From DUVY01 sp036562755 (lineage in GTDB: Bacteria; Bacillota; Clostridia; Christensenellales; DUVY01), in NCBI GenBank assembly GCA_036562755.1, contig DATCJN010000035.1, forward strand, positions 1-5,801: DNA of 5,801 nt. The letters run 5' to 3'. This document shows, one piece after another, positions 1 through 5,801 of the stretch. The first letter of the stretch is position 1. Each line of letters opens with the position of its first letter. Below the pieces are notes generated by a model. The model worked only from the letters and a program-made list of their open reading frames with translations, ran no database searches and was not told the origin of the DNA. A program made the translations under genes and the position numbers.

Positions 1-944
1 TTTAATTGGGATCTAAACTCTGATTTTTCTATCTTAGAGTTAGAAGTTTTTGCGCTCTCGTTTTGTCTTATTGTGCTTTGATGATATACAGCGTTAGAAA
101 TAAGGTATGCAATTAATAATATTATAAATATTGATGCCAAACCAATTGCTAAATTGACCAGGCCGCTCAAAGGCGCACTTAAGCCGTATAATGCTTTGCC
201 CGTAGCAAGACAGGAAATAGCGTATACAGGATAAAAGATTTTGGATATTAATTGGGTTACATTTGTAATATTATCTATTATTGAATTAAAATTCTCCCCT
301 ATTTTGCTTGCGCCTTGTTGTAATGACATAACGCCGAAAAAGTAGGCGCCAAATATAATTCCATATATTATCAATAAAAATATCGTCGTAAACGCGCCTT
401 TATTTCTAAAGAAGGATACGATATACATTACCGGAATAGCTATTATACTTGATATTGCCAGAGGAAAACCAGGCACTAATAAAACGCCTAATAGCGAAGA
501 TAAATAAAATATTACGCCTTGGGACGCCACTATGCCTACCGTTATTAACATAGGAATAATCGCTGCAGCGAAAATAACGAATTCATATAAATAAACAATA
601 GTTAATTTCGCTAAAAACACTTTTCCCGGTTTGACAGGCAAAGACGCCATAAATTCCGCGTCTTTATTAAAATAGACATATGTCAATAGCGATATTATTC
701 CAAAAATCACTACAAGTGACGCGCCTGCAAGATAAATCATTGTAACAAATTCGGCCAAAAGATTATTTTGAACGACCATAGGCGTTACTGTCACGATAGC
801 CGAAATTCCCATTGCCAATAAACCTAGATATGAAATAGCAAGAACAATATATATGGCAATAATGCTGCCGTCCTTTATTTTTTTCTTATCGGGACGAAGC
901 CCGTTTTTCAGCATAATTTTAATTATCAACAAGATGTCTTTCAT
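1..944 (-). CDS. ABC-2 type exporter permease (C-terminal part beyond the left edge)
   Basis: This frame has no stop from its start to the left edge, giving 314 residues of a longer integral membrane protein. It begins MKDILLIIKI and has about six to seven hydrophobic spans, roughly at residues 27-50, 64-91, 113-139, 144-178 (possibly two), 186-206 and 262-284. After these comes a polar, charged stretch where the window ends. I chose the ATG at 944 because AAGGA at 953-957 lies 8 nt upstream. An in-frame ATG at 953 overlaps that site and is less likely. The gene begins 14 nt after the stop of an ABC ATPase on the same strand, so the two very likely form one exporter. The motif SLPVKPGKVFLAK (101-113) between spans 2 and 3 resembles large putative ABC-2 permeases of Firmicutes, which are usually about 500-600 residues. 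The substrate cannot be told. Membrane protein and ABC partner: strong; exact family: moderate. Confidence 0.85.
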   Translation of the reverse strand, partial: MKDILLIIKIMLKNGLRPDKKKIKDGSIIAIYIVLAISYLGLLAMGISAIVTVTPMVVQNNLLAEFVTMIYLAGASLVVIFGIISLLTYVYFNKDAEFMASLPVKPGKVFLAKLTIVYLYEFVIFAAAIIPMLITVGIVASQGVIFYLSSLLGVLLVPGFPLAISSIIAIPVMYIVSFFRNKGAFTTIFLLIIYGIIFGAYFFGVMSLQQGASKIGENFNSIIDNITNVTQLISKIFYPVYAISCLATGKALYGLSAPLSGLVNLAIGLASIFIILLIAYLISNAVYHQSTIRQNESAKTSNSKIEKSEFRSQL

Positions 945-952
945 ATCCCGCA

Positions 953-957
953 TCCTT
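953..957 (-). promoter_or_regulatory. Ribosome binding site of the permease gene
   Basis: AAGGA on the minus strand lies 8 nt before the ATG at 944. It overlaps the alternative ATG at 953-951, which favours the downstream start. It sits in the 14-nt gap after the ATPase stop codon. Confidence 0.6.
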
Positions 958-958
958 T

Positions 959-1699
959 TTAAACTTGAACGTTTTGATGATTCGTAATTTTAAGGAAGAT
1001 TTGTTCAAGAGAATCATCTTTGCCACCCAAAGCTTTGATTTCATCCATAGTGCCTTCTAGGACTAGTTTGCCCTTATTAATTATACCAATTCTGTCGCAT
1101 AATTTTTCGGCCACTTCCAAAACGTGAGTTGAAAAGAATACAGTATTACCCTGCCTGGTGTGTTCGCGCATTAAGTTTTTTAATTCGTAAGACGATTGAG
1201 GGTCTAAGCCTGTTAAAGGCTCGTCCAAAACCCACAAAGGCGGATTATGGATCAGCGCGCCGATTACACATATTTTTTGTTTCATACCGTGCGAATACGA
1301 GGATATTTGAGAGTCAACGTCTTTTGTAAGATTAAACAGCTCAAGATACTTTTCAGCGCGTTTTTTTCTATCGTTCAAATCAACTCTATAAATATCCGCC
1401 ATAAAGTTTATATATTCTCTGCCCGTTAATTTTTCATAAATAACATGATTATCAGGCACAAATCCTATGCTTCGCTTAGCATTGATAGGGTCGCGTTTTA
1501 TATCGTAACCGTTTATTTCTATATTGCCTTCGTCAAAAGGGAGTATTCCTGTCAACATTTTTATTGTAGTAGTCTTGCCTGCACCGTTAGGGCCAATAAA
1601 ACCGTAAATTACGCCTTTTTCGACGCGTAGAGTCAAATTATCTACCGCTTTAAATGTGCTTTTAGCATAAGACTTGCTCACAGAGAAAATATTAAGCAT
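959..1699 (-). CDS. ABC transporter ATP-binding protein (ABC-2/CcmA-like exporter ATPase)
   Basis: The protein has 246 residues and is the nucleotide-binding subunit that powers the permease encoded just downstream. Visible motifs are Walker A GPNGAGKT (36-43), a Q-loop region GFVPDNHVIYEKLTGREY (78-95), signature SYSHGMKQK (133-141), Walker B LWVLDEP (154-160) with catalytic E159, D-loop GLDP (163-166) and H-loop FFSTH (H191). The signature is SHGMK rather than LSGGQ, and D82 stands where Gln is usual. Both variants are common in this exporter subgroup. The open frame continues upstream to 1819, but I place the start at the ATG at 1699. GGAGG lies 5 nt before it, the homologous domain begins there (MLNIFSVSKSY), and the upstream extension would run back into a terminator. 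Length is normal for the family. Substrate unknown: export of a peptide, drug or lipid is possible, and nothing here decides. Confidence 0.95.
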   Translation of the reverse strand: MLNIFSVSKSYAKSTFKAVDNLTLRVEKGVIYGFIGPNGAGKTTTIKMLTGILPFDEGNIEINGYDIKRDPINAKRSIGFVPDNHVIYEKLTGREYINFMADIYRVDLNDRKKRAEKYLELFNLTKDVDSQISSYSHGMKQKICVIGALIHNPPLWVLDEPLTGLDPQSSYELKNLMREHTRQGNTVFFSTHVLEVAEKLCDRIGIINKGKLVLEGTMDEIKALGGKDDSLEQIFLKITNHQNVQV

Positions 1700-1704
1700 A
1701 TAAT

Positions 1705-1709
1705 CCTCC
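1705..1709 (-). promoter_or_regulatory. Ribosome binding site deciding the ATPase start
   Basis: A perfect GGAGG on the minus strand is 5 nt from the ATG at 1699. It rules out the longer open frame reaching 1819 as the real start, because that frame's first 40 codons cover the promoter and part of the terminator. Confidence 0.85.
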
Positions 1710-1729
1710 AAAATATATAATACGATTTT

Positions 1730-1758
1730 ATGATAACATTTAATTATAAGTAATACAA
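1730..1758 (-). promoter_or_regulatory. Probable promoter of the ABC exporter operon
   Basis: On the minus strand an extended -10, TG-T-TATCAT (1730-1738), is preceded after a 17-nt spacer by TTGTAT (1753-1758). The -10 matches TATAAT in 5 of 6 positions. The -35 is weak, but the extended TG can compensate. It lies about 30 nt upstream of the ATPase start and downstream of the sod terminator, where a promoter is expected. In such AT-rich DNA this is a tentative call. TATAAT at 1744-1749 is an alternative -10 with a poorer -35. Confidence 0.5.
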
Positions 1759-1792
1759 TTAAATAACCGTTAAATAAAATTAAAATCTCATT

Positions 1793-1830
1793 AAAAAATA
1801 AAAGGTCTTTGGTTTTCAAAGACCTTTTTT
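1793..1830 (-). terminator. Rho-independent terminator of the sod gene (symmetric, may work both ways)
   Basis: An 11-bp perfect inverted repeat, AAAGGTCTTTG (1801-1811) and CAAAGACCTTT (1817-1827), encloses a 5-nt loop. Read on the minus strand the stem is followed by a T-rich tract (TTTTATTTTTT). It starts about 40 nt after the sod stop codon and separates sod from the ABC operon. A run of T also follows it on the plus strand, so it could stop transcription from the left as well, but no plus-strand gene is seen. Confidence 0.9.
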
Positions 1831-1866
1831 ATTGCTTCTTTAGTAAAAATTAAATAATATTTCAAT

Positions 1867-2490
1867 TTATTTATTTATAACTTTATTATAAAGCGCGCTT
1901 ACTTCGTTCCAGTCTAAGACGTTAAAGAATTCTTTAATGTAATCGCCTCTTAGGTTTTTATATTTTAGATAATACGCATGCTCCCAAACGTCAAGCGCTG
2001 CGATAGGTCTCCATTGACCTTTCGATTCGGTAATAGGATTATCTTGGTTGGGCGTCGAGCTTACCTTGAGATTGCCTTGCGAGTCGGCAGATAGCCAAGC
2101 CCAGCCCGAGCCGAATCTAGAAGCCGCCGCTTGAGATAGCTGTTCTTTTAGCGCGTCAAAGCTTCCAAAAGTAGCTTCGATTTTTTCTTTTAGCGCGCCT
2201 TCAGGCTCTTTTTTAGGATTGGGCGAAAGGATTGAAAAGTATAAGTTATGATTGTAATAACCTCCGCCGTTGTTTAGCAATTGAGTTCTTAAAGCAGGAT
2301 CTTGAACTTGGTCTAGATTTGCCAAAATTTCTTCAGCTGATTTTCCGGCTAAACCGGCTTTTTCTACCGCGTCGTTAAAATTCTTGGTATATGCGGCATG
2401 ATGTTTGCCGTAATGGGTCATCATTGTCATTTCGTCTATATGGGGTTCCAATGCGTTGAAATCATATTTTAGTTTTACTTGTTCAAACAT
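1867..2490 (-). CDS. sodA: Superoxide dismutase, Fe/Mn family, with Mn-type residues
   Basis: The 207-residue cytosolic enzyme converts superoxide to oxygen and hydrogen peroxide. The four metal ligands are present: H26 (THYGKHH), H81 (YYNHN), D167 and H171 (ALDVWEHAYYLKY). Y34, the gateway tyrosine, is kept. G77 and Q149 (in TPNQDNP) sit where manganese enzymes have Gly and Gln; iron enzymes usually have a different second-sphere arrangement with Gln at position 69. So Mn use, or use of either metal, is likely but not proven. The helical N-terminal domain (about 1-88) and alpha/beta C-terminal domain (about 92-205) are complete and of normal length. The ATG at 2490 is chosen because AAGGAG is 8 nt upstream; an in-frame ATG at 2535 would add 15 unrelated residues and lies just upstream of the -10 box. 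The gene appears monocistronic, with its own promoter and terminator. Confidence 0.97.
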   Translation of the reverse strand: MFEQVKLKYDFNALEPHIDEMTMMTHYGKHHAAYTKNFNDAVEKAGLAGKSAEEILANLDQVQDPALRTQLLNNGGGYYNHNLYFSILSPNPKKEPEGALKEKIEATFGSFDALKEQLSQAAASRFGSGWAWLSADSQGNLKVSSTPNQDNPITESKGQWRPIAALDVWEHAYYLKYKNLRGDYIKEFFNVLDWNEVSALYNKVINK

Positions 2491-2498
2491 TTTTGAGT

Positions 2499-2504
2499 CT
2501 CCTT
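2499..2504 (-). promoter_or_regulatory. Ribosome binding site deciding the sod start
   Basis: AAGGAG on the minus strand is 8 nt upstream of the ATG at 2490. This excludes the longer in-frame reading that begins at 2535. Confidence 0.85.
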
Positions 2505-2525
2505 TTCTTGATTTTTTGTAACTAC

Positions 2526-2554
2526 AGTTTAACATTGAAATACAATACTATCAA
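2526..2554 (-). promoter_or_regulatory. Sigma-A type promoter of sod
   Basis: On the minus strand the -35 TTGATA (2549-2554; 5 of 6 consensus) and the -10 TAAACT (2526-2531; 4 of 6) are 17 nt apart. A TG one base before the -10 makes it an extended -10. The predicted transcript start is roughly 25-30 nt before the ribosome binding site at 2499. This is the best promoter in the window. Confidence 0.7.
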
Positions 2555-2555
2555 G

Positions 2556-2566
2556 AGAATTATTCT
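2556..2566 (-). promoter_or_regulatory. Palindrome abutting the sod -35 box, possible operator
   Basis: AGAAT-A-ATTCT (minus strand) is a perfect 5-bp inverted repeat with a one-base centre, one base upstream of the -35 hexamer. The AT-rich arms and single central base recall Fur/PerR-type operators, but the match to the 15-bp PerR box is only partial (about 9 of 14 positions by eye). Regulation by peroxide or metal is a guess from the site and its gene. Confidence 0.3.
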
Positions 2567-2684
2567 TAATTAGGTGATTATCGCACATAAGAAAAAAACT
2601 TAAAAAAGACGATGCTTATTATATTTTTAGCTTTTATGAAGAAAAAAATTATTACTTTGAATGAGCCTATATAAAAATTTATTA

Positions 2685-4514
2685 TTAATTAATAAAATCT
2701 GATATTTCTTTAGCTAAATTTTCGGGAGTCAGTCCAAGTTCATCGTAAACTTCTTCGATCAAACCTGTAATCGCCACCTTATAGGGCATTGAGAAATTGC
2801 TTATCTTAAATTTTTTATTTTTAATTAACAAGTAACTTGAAATCGCCTGGCCCAGTCCGCCGCTTAATACATTATCTTCCATTGTGATGATAAACGAATT
2901 GTCGGGCAAGCTGTCCAAAAAGTCATAATCAAGCGGCTTAATAAATCTGGCGTTAACGATATTAATTTTCTGTTTAAGCAATTTTGAGGTGTCCAGACCT
3001 AATTTTATCATTCGGCCGCCTACCGCTATTAAGTAAATATTTGATTGCGCGGAATAAATAACTTCCCACTTACCATATTCAATGGGCGCATGAATATCTG
3101 TGTCTAAGACGCTGTCTTTAGGATATCTTATTGCCAAGGGAGCGTTGAAATCCAAAGACCATTTTAACATCATCTCAAACTCTTGTATGTCTTTGGGCGC
3201 GATTATAGTCATATCGGGCATTAATGACAAATAGGACAAGTCGTATATGCCTTGATGGGTTACGCCGTCGGCGCCTACTACTCCCGCCCTATCAATGCAG
3301 AATCTGACGGGTAATTTCATCAGACAAACGTCGTGCAGAATTTGATCAAAAGCCCTTTGCAAAAAGGTTGAATATATTGCTACATACGGCTTTAAGCCGG
3401 ACGCCGCCATGCCAGCAGCCATAGTGACAGCATGCGCCTCGCAAATAGCCACGTCGAAAAATCTATCATTATGCTTATTTTTAAATATATCAAGCCCCGT
3501 CCCTTCCGCCATTGCCGCTGTAATAGCCACAATTGACTTGTCTTCATCCGCTAATTTGCTTAAAGTTTTGCCAAGAGCTTTTGAAAATGAATGGCCGTTA
3601 CTGTTATTATTAGATGAATTAAGCCCGTGATATTCGGTAGGATTTTTTTCAGCGCTAGGCAGTCCCTTGCCCTTTTGAGTGACCACATGAAGCAAGACGG
3701 GTTCTTTTATATCTTTTACATGGGTTAAGAACTCAATTAATTCCTCAAGGTTGTGTCCGTCGATCGGGCCTATATATTTTAATCCGAACTGCTCAAACAT
3801 CTTGCCGCTTACAAGCGCAAATTTAAGATTATCCCTTATTTTTTTTAGCGAATTCATTAAGGGTTGTCCGACAATAGGCAATTGATTAATTACTTTTTGA
3901 GCTTTGAGTTTTAATGCGGAATACTTTTTGCTGACTCTTATTTTTGATAAATAATTATTCACTCCTCCGATGTTGGGCGAAATAGACATATTGTTGTCGT
4001 TGAGAATTATTATCATATTTGTCTTTGAAACGCCCAAATCGTTTAGCGCCTCAAATGCCATTCCGCCAGTCAGCGCGCCGTCGCCTATTATTGAAACAAT
4101 ATTATAATCTTCGCCTTTTAAGTCTCTGGCGCGCGCCATACCTAAGCCCGCTGAAATAGAAGTGCTGGCGTGGCCAGTATTAAAGACATCATAATCGCTT
4201 TCTTCTATATTAGGAAATCCGCTAATGCCTCCTAAAGAACGAATCGTGCTCAACTGCTGCTTGCGACCCGTTATAATTTTATGAATATATGCCTGATGTC
4301 CGACATCCCAGATAAATTTATCTTTAGGGGGATTGAAAACATGATATAAAGCTAAAGTTAATTCAACTACGCCTAAATTGGAAGCAAGATGTCCGCCGGT
4401 TATAGATATAGTGTCTATTAAATAATTTCTAATCTCATCGCTCAATTGATTTAACTGAGATAACGAAAGCGATTTTATATCTTCTGGGGCATTTATTTTA
4501 TCCAATATAGACAT
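2685..4514 (-). CDS. dxs: 1-deoxy-D-xylulose-5-phosphate synthase
   Basis: This thiamine-diphosphate enzyme joins pyruvate and glyceraldehyde 3-phosphate to give 1-deoxyxylulose 5-phosphate, the entry step of the MEP isoprenoid pathway, in the cytosol. The 609 residues are near the family norm of about 620. Seen in order: active-site His in GGHLASNLG (H42), WDVGHQAY (69-76), the thiamine-diphosphate motif GDGALTGG (144-151) to LNDNNMS (171-177), the catalytic Glu in ICEAHAV (E359), STFLQRAFDQ (382-391), DRAGVVGADGVTHQG (408-422; D416, H420), and a C-terminal transketolase-like domain. Two oddities: CEAHAV replaces the usual AEQHAV, and the linker between the first two domains is a short Asn/Ser run (about 299-306). 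It starts 14 nt after the OapA-like gene stop, with a weak GGAAAG as ribosome binding site, suggesting co-transcription or translational coupling. No clear terminator follows it. Confidence 0.98.
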   Translation of the reverse strand: MSILDKINAPEDIKSLSLSQLNQLSDEIRNYLIDTISITGGHLASNLGVVELTLALYHVFNPPKDKFIWDVGHQAYIHKIITGRKQQLSTIRSLGGISGFPNIEESDYDVFNTGHASTSISAGLGMARARDLKGEDYNIVSIIGDGALTGGMAFEALNDLGVSKTNMIIILNDNNMSISPNIGGVNNYLSKIRVSKKYSALKLKAQKVINQLPIVGQPLMNSLKKIRDNLKFALVSGKMFEQFGLKYIGPIDGHNLEELIEFLTHVKDIKEPVLLHVVTQKGKGLPSAEKNPTEYHGLNSSNNNSNGHSFSKALGKTLSKLADEDKSIVAITAAMAEGTGLDIFKNKHNDRFFDVAICEAHAVTMAAGMAASGLKPYVAIYSTFLQRAFDQILHDVCLMKLPVRFCIDRAGVVGADGVTHQGIYDLSYLSLMPDMTIIAPKDIQEFEMMLKWSLDFNAPLAIRYPKDSVLDTDIHAPIEYGKWEVIYSAQSNIYLIAVGGRMIKLGLDTSKLLKQKINIVNARFIKPLDYDFLDSLPDNSFIITMEDNVLSGGLGQAISSYLLIKNKKFKISNFSMPYKVAITGLIEEVYDELGLTPENLAKEISDFIN

Positions 4515-4528
4515 AGCGCTCTTTCCAT

Positions 4529-5134
4529 TTATCCGCGAGAGAAAATAGACAACATCTTTCCTACAGCAGATACGATTTTTGTGCTGTTGTTTACGGCTAA
4601 TTTTTTAAATACAGCCTTTAATCCTACGGTTACCGCAGCTAGTAACGCGGTTACCGCGATTGAAATTATCGACGACCGTAAGTCGTCGCTGTTCAACGTT
4701 ATTATTAAAACCAGCGAGGCGCTCGCCGCGCCGCTTATGATATTGCAAATATCGCCTATAATATCCGAACAAATGCTGCCGACAATATCGCTGTTTTTAA
4801 TGAGTTTTAGGGCGACTTTGGCTCCCTTGACCTTTCGAGCCGCCATAGCGTAGAAAGGTTTTTCATCGCAAGAGGCCACAGCCATTCCCACCATGTCAAA
4901 TATAACGCCTATGATTATTAAGACGACAATTACCGATATTATAACAATAATACCGGCGTTTGTCATAGCCATAGACGATAAAAAGTTAAATAAAACAGAT
5001 AATAAAATAGTTAAAAAAAATGCTTTTAACGGCCATAATTTTGGGCCGTTTTTTTTCTTTTTTGGTTTTTGATCTGAATCGTTATTTTTTTTGGGTTTAT
5101 TATTATTTTTTATATTACTGCCGTCGTCTTGCAC
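4529..5134 (-). CDS. oapA: OLE-associated protein OapA-like basic membrane protein
   Basis: The 201-residue protein has a lysine/asparagine-rich N-terminal tail (1-35), then about four hydrophobic spans (36-56, 61-80, 124-146, 155-172). A basic connecting segment, ARKVKGAKVALKLIK (99-113), follows the motif DEKPFYAMA (90-98). Acidic residues D124 and D128 lie in or beside the third span. OapA is known to be a small, basic, multi-spanning protein that binds OLE RNA and places it at the cell membrane; its gene typically lies directly beside OLE and close to dxs, exactly as here. I therefore assign it by context plus topology. Similar clostridial proteins are sometimes labelled CorB-like, but no CBS domains are present here. 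The start is GTG at 5134, with AAGG 11 nt upstream, a rather long spacing. The next gene, dxs, begins 14 nt after the stop. Confidence 0.85.
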   Translation of the reverse strand: MQDDGSNIKNNNKPKKNNDSDQKPKKKKNGPKLWPLKAFFLTILLSVLFNFLSSMAMTNAGIIVIISVIVVLIIIGVIFDMVGMAVASCDEKPFYAMAARKVKGAKVALKLIKNSDIVGSICSDIIGDICNIISGAASASLVLIITLNSDDLRSSIISIAVTALLAAVTVGLKAVFKKLAVNNSTKIVSAVGKMLSIFSRG

Positions 5135-5169
5135 GTTATTTTTAGCCTTTTTATTTATTATTAGTATTT

Positions 5170-5228
5170 GGACGGCGAAATATATGTAGCTTTACAAAGA
5201 AGTAAAAGTTTCATATATCCCGCCGTCC
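5170..5228 (-). repeat. Long imperfect hairpin between the OLE RNA and oapA
   Basis: The arms at 5170-5186 and 5212-5228 are 17 nt each: an outer 8-bp GC-rich block (GGACGGCG/CGCCGTCC), two positions that pair only as G-U in minus-strand RNA, and an inner 7-bp block (ATATATG/CATATAT). The 25-nt loop can fold further (CUUUUAC with GUAAAG, one bulge). In the plus-strand sense the two middle positions are A-C mismatches, so the structure favours minus-strand RNA. No U-tract follows on the minus strand, so it is not a standard terminator. It may be the last stem of OLE RNA, a processing or stabilising element, or a leader structure of oapA. Confidence 0.8.
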
Positions 5229-5234
5229 ATTAAA

Positions 5235-5801
5235 AATATAATCAGATTTCGGGTTTTAGAGGCGGCATATTAAGTAAACCTTGCGACTTAAGGTTCAGTA
5301 GGATTTCCCTACGCAGTACCCCCCGTTGCCGAAGAGGCAGTTTACTTTTAAACCGCGCATTCCGTTGTTGCCAGACGGAAAACTGAATCGCCTATGAGTT
5401 CACACTATAATCCTTAATATGCCTGGACTACAGCCTAGAAGCTTTCCTTAAACATTCACTGTCAACCTTATCCTCTTTTGCATCACGAGTTTCATCAGGC
5501 GATCGCTCGATTAAGTTGGCCGACTTAAATCAAGCGTGGTTCCTTAATCCGCTCGTAACACTCAAGGCTGGCTACACTGTACACAGCATTTCTACCGCAT
5601 AGCAGGTTTAATTCACAAAAAGTAACAAAATCCAACTCTGTTACCTTAAGTGACCTCAATGGATATTGGGTCGGACTCCGTATGCCGTTACGGAACGCCC
5701 ACTATCCTATCTTCCAGCAACAGCCCCCGTTTGGGCAACGAAAGCCATCACAAGAAGCTTCATCGATATGCCACTGACGATCTTTTAACTTCGTCTTCGA
5801 T
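5235..5801 (-). ncRNA. ole: OLE RNA (ornate, large, extremophilic RNA), 5' end cut by the right edge
   Basis: No long open frame covers this stretch. On the minus strand it folds into many helices: 5387-5397 with 5492-5503 (11 bp, one bulge), hairpin 5504-5536 (13 bp, one bulge and one G-U), hairpins 5776-5795, 5677-5694, 5622-5644 and 5360-5380, and a 3' domain closed by 5340-5347 with 5272-5279 (8 bp, perfect). That domain encloses hairpins 5327-5339 and 5298-5312 around a G-rich single strand, ACGGGGGGTACTGC (5313-5326). OLE RNA is about 600 nt, lies directly upstream of oapA with dxs close by, and acts with OapA at the membrane; it has been linked to tolerance of short alcohols and to magnesium homeostasis. 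The identification rests on context, size, and general recollection of the family, not on an alignment. About 567 nt are visible, so the missing 5' part should be short. The 3' end is approximate. Confidence 0.88.

Noticed and set aside
1129..1630. Three short plus-strand open frames inside the ABC ATPase gene
   Set aside because: They overlap a well-conserved minus-strand gene, have no good ribosome binding sites, and show no recognisable protein features.
1700..1819. A 40-residue N-terminal extension of the ABC ATPase with a hydrophobic stretch
   Set aside because: The GGAGG site before the ATG at 1699 and the start of the conserved domain there make the extension untranslated promoter and terminator DNA.
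3409..3630. Plus-strand open frame of 73 codons inside dxs
   Set aside because: It is the antisense shadow of a conserved part of dxs and has no family likeness.
4581..4853. Plus-strand open frame of 90 codons opposite oapA
   Set aside because: Its hydrophobic look follows from being antisense to membrane-span codons; there is no supporting context.
5170..5228. Intrinsic terminator between the RNA and oapA
   Set aside because: The stem is strong, but on the minus strand it is followed by an A-rich stretch with no run of U, so a standard Rho-independent terminator is not supported.
5240..5801. Ribosomal RNA (16S or 23S), tmRNA or RNase P RNA in the gene-free right end
   Set aside because: None of the strongly conserved signature segments of these RNAs is recognisable on either strand, and the neighbouring oapA-dxs order fits OLE RNA instead.
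5240..5801. Group II intron or mobile element
   Set aside because: No intron 5' GUGYG-type end followed by a reverse transcriptase, no domain V-like hairpin, no terminal repeats or transposase seen; the right edge limits this check.

Overview
The window is AT-rich bacterial chromosome, and every feature I can support lies on the minus strand, so transcription runs right to left. The gene families, strong AAGGAG/GGAGG ribosome-binding sites, low GC and above all the order OLE RNA - oapA - dxs point to a low-GC Gram-positive bacterium (Bacillota), probably an anaerobic clostridium-like lineage. No species can be named from the sequence.

Right part (about 5235-5801): no protein gene. Read on the minus strand, this block has the appearance of OLE RNA (ornate, large, extremophilic RNA), one of the largest structured bacterial non-coding RNAs. 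Several nested, long-range helices can be drawn by eye. It is cut by the right edge, so its 5' end is missing. It is followed by a 59-nt hairpin (5170-5228) whose stem is complete only as minus-strand RNA, because two positions are G-U pairs. Next comes a 201-aa basic membrane protein (4529-5134), which by position, size and topology is the OLE-associated protein OapA. Fourteen bases later is dxs (2685-4514), the first enzyme of the MEP isoprenoid pathway. These three elements look like one transcription unit.

Middle (1793-2566): a free-standing superoxide dismutase gene with its own extended -10 promoter, a palindrome touching the -35 box, and a strong Rho-independent terminator. Its active-site neighbours are of the Mn type.

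Left part (1-1758): an ABC exporter operon with its own probable promoter. An ATPase gene (959-1699) is followed 14 nt later by a multi-spanning permease gene that runs off the left edge.

The main point of interest is the OLE RNA/OapA locus: a membrane-associated RNA-protein complex encoded beside isoprenoid synthesis. The system is known in outline but poorly understood, and this copy has some distinctive details.
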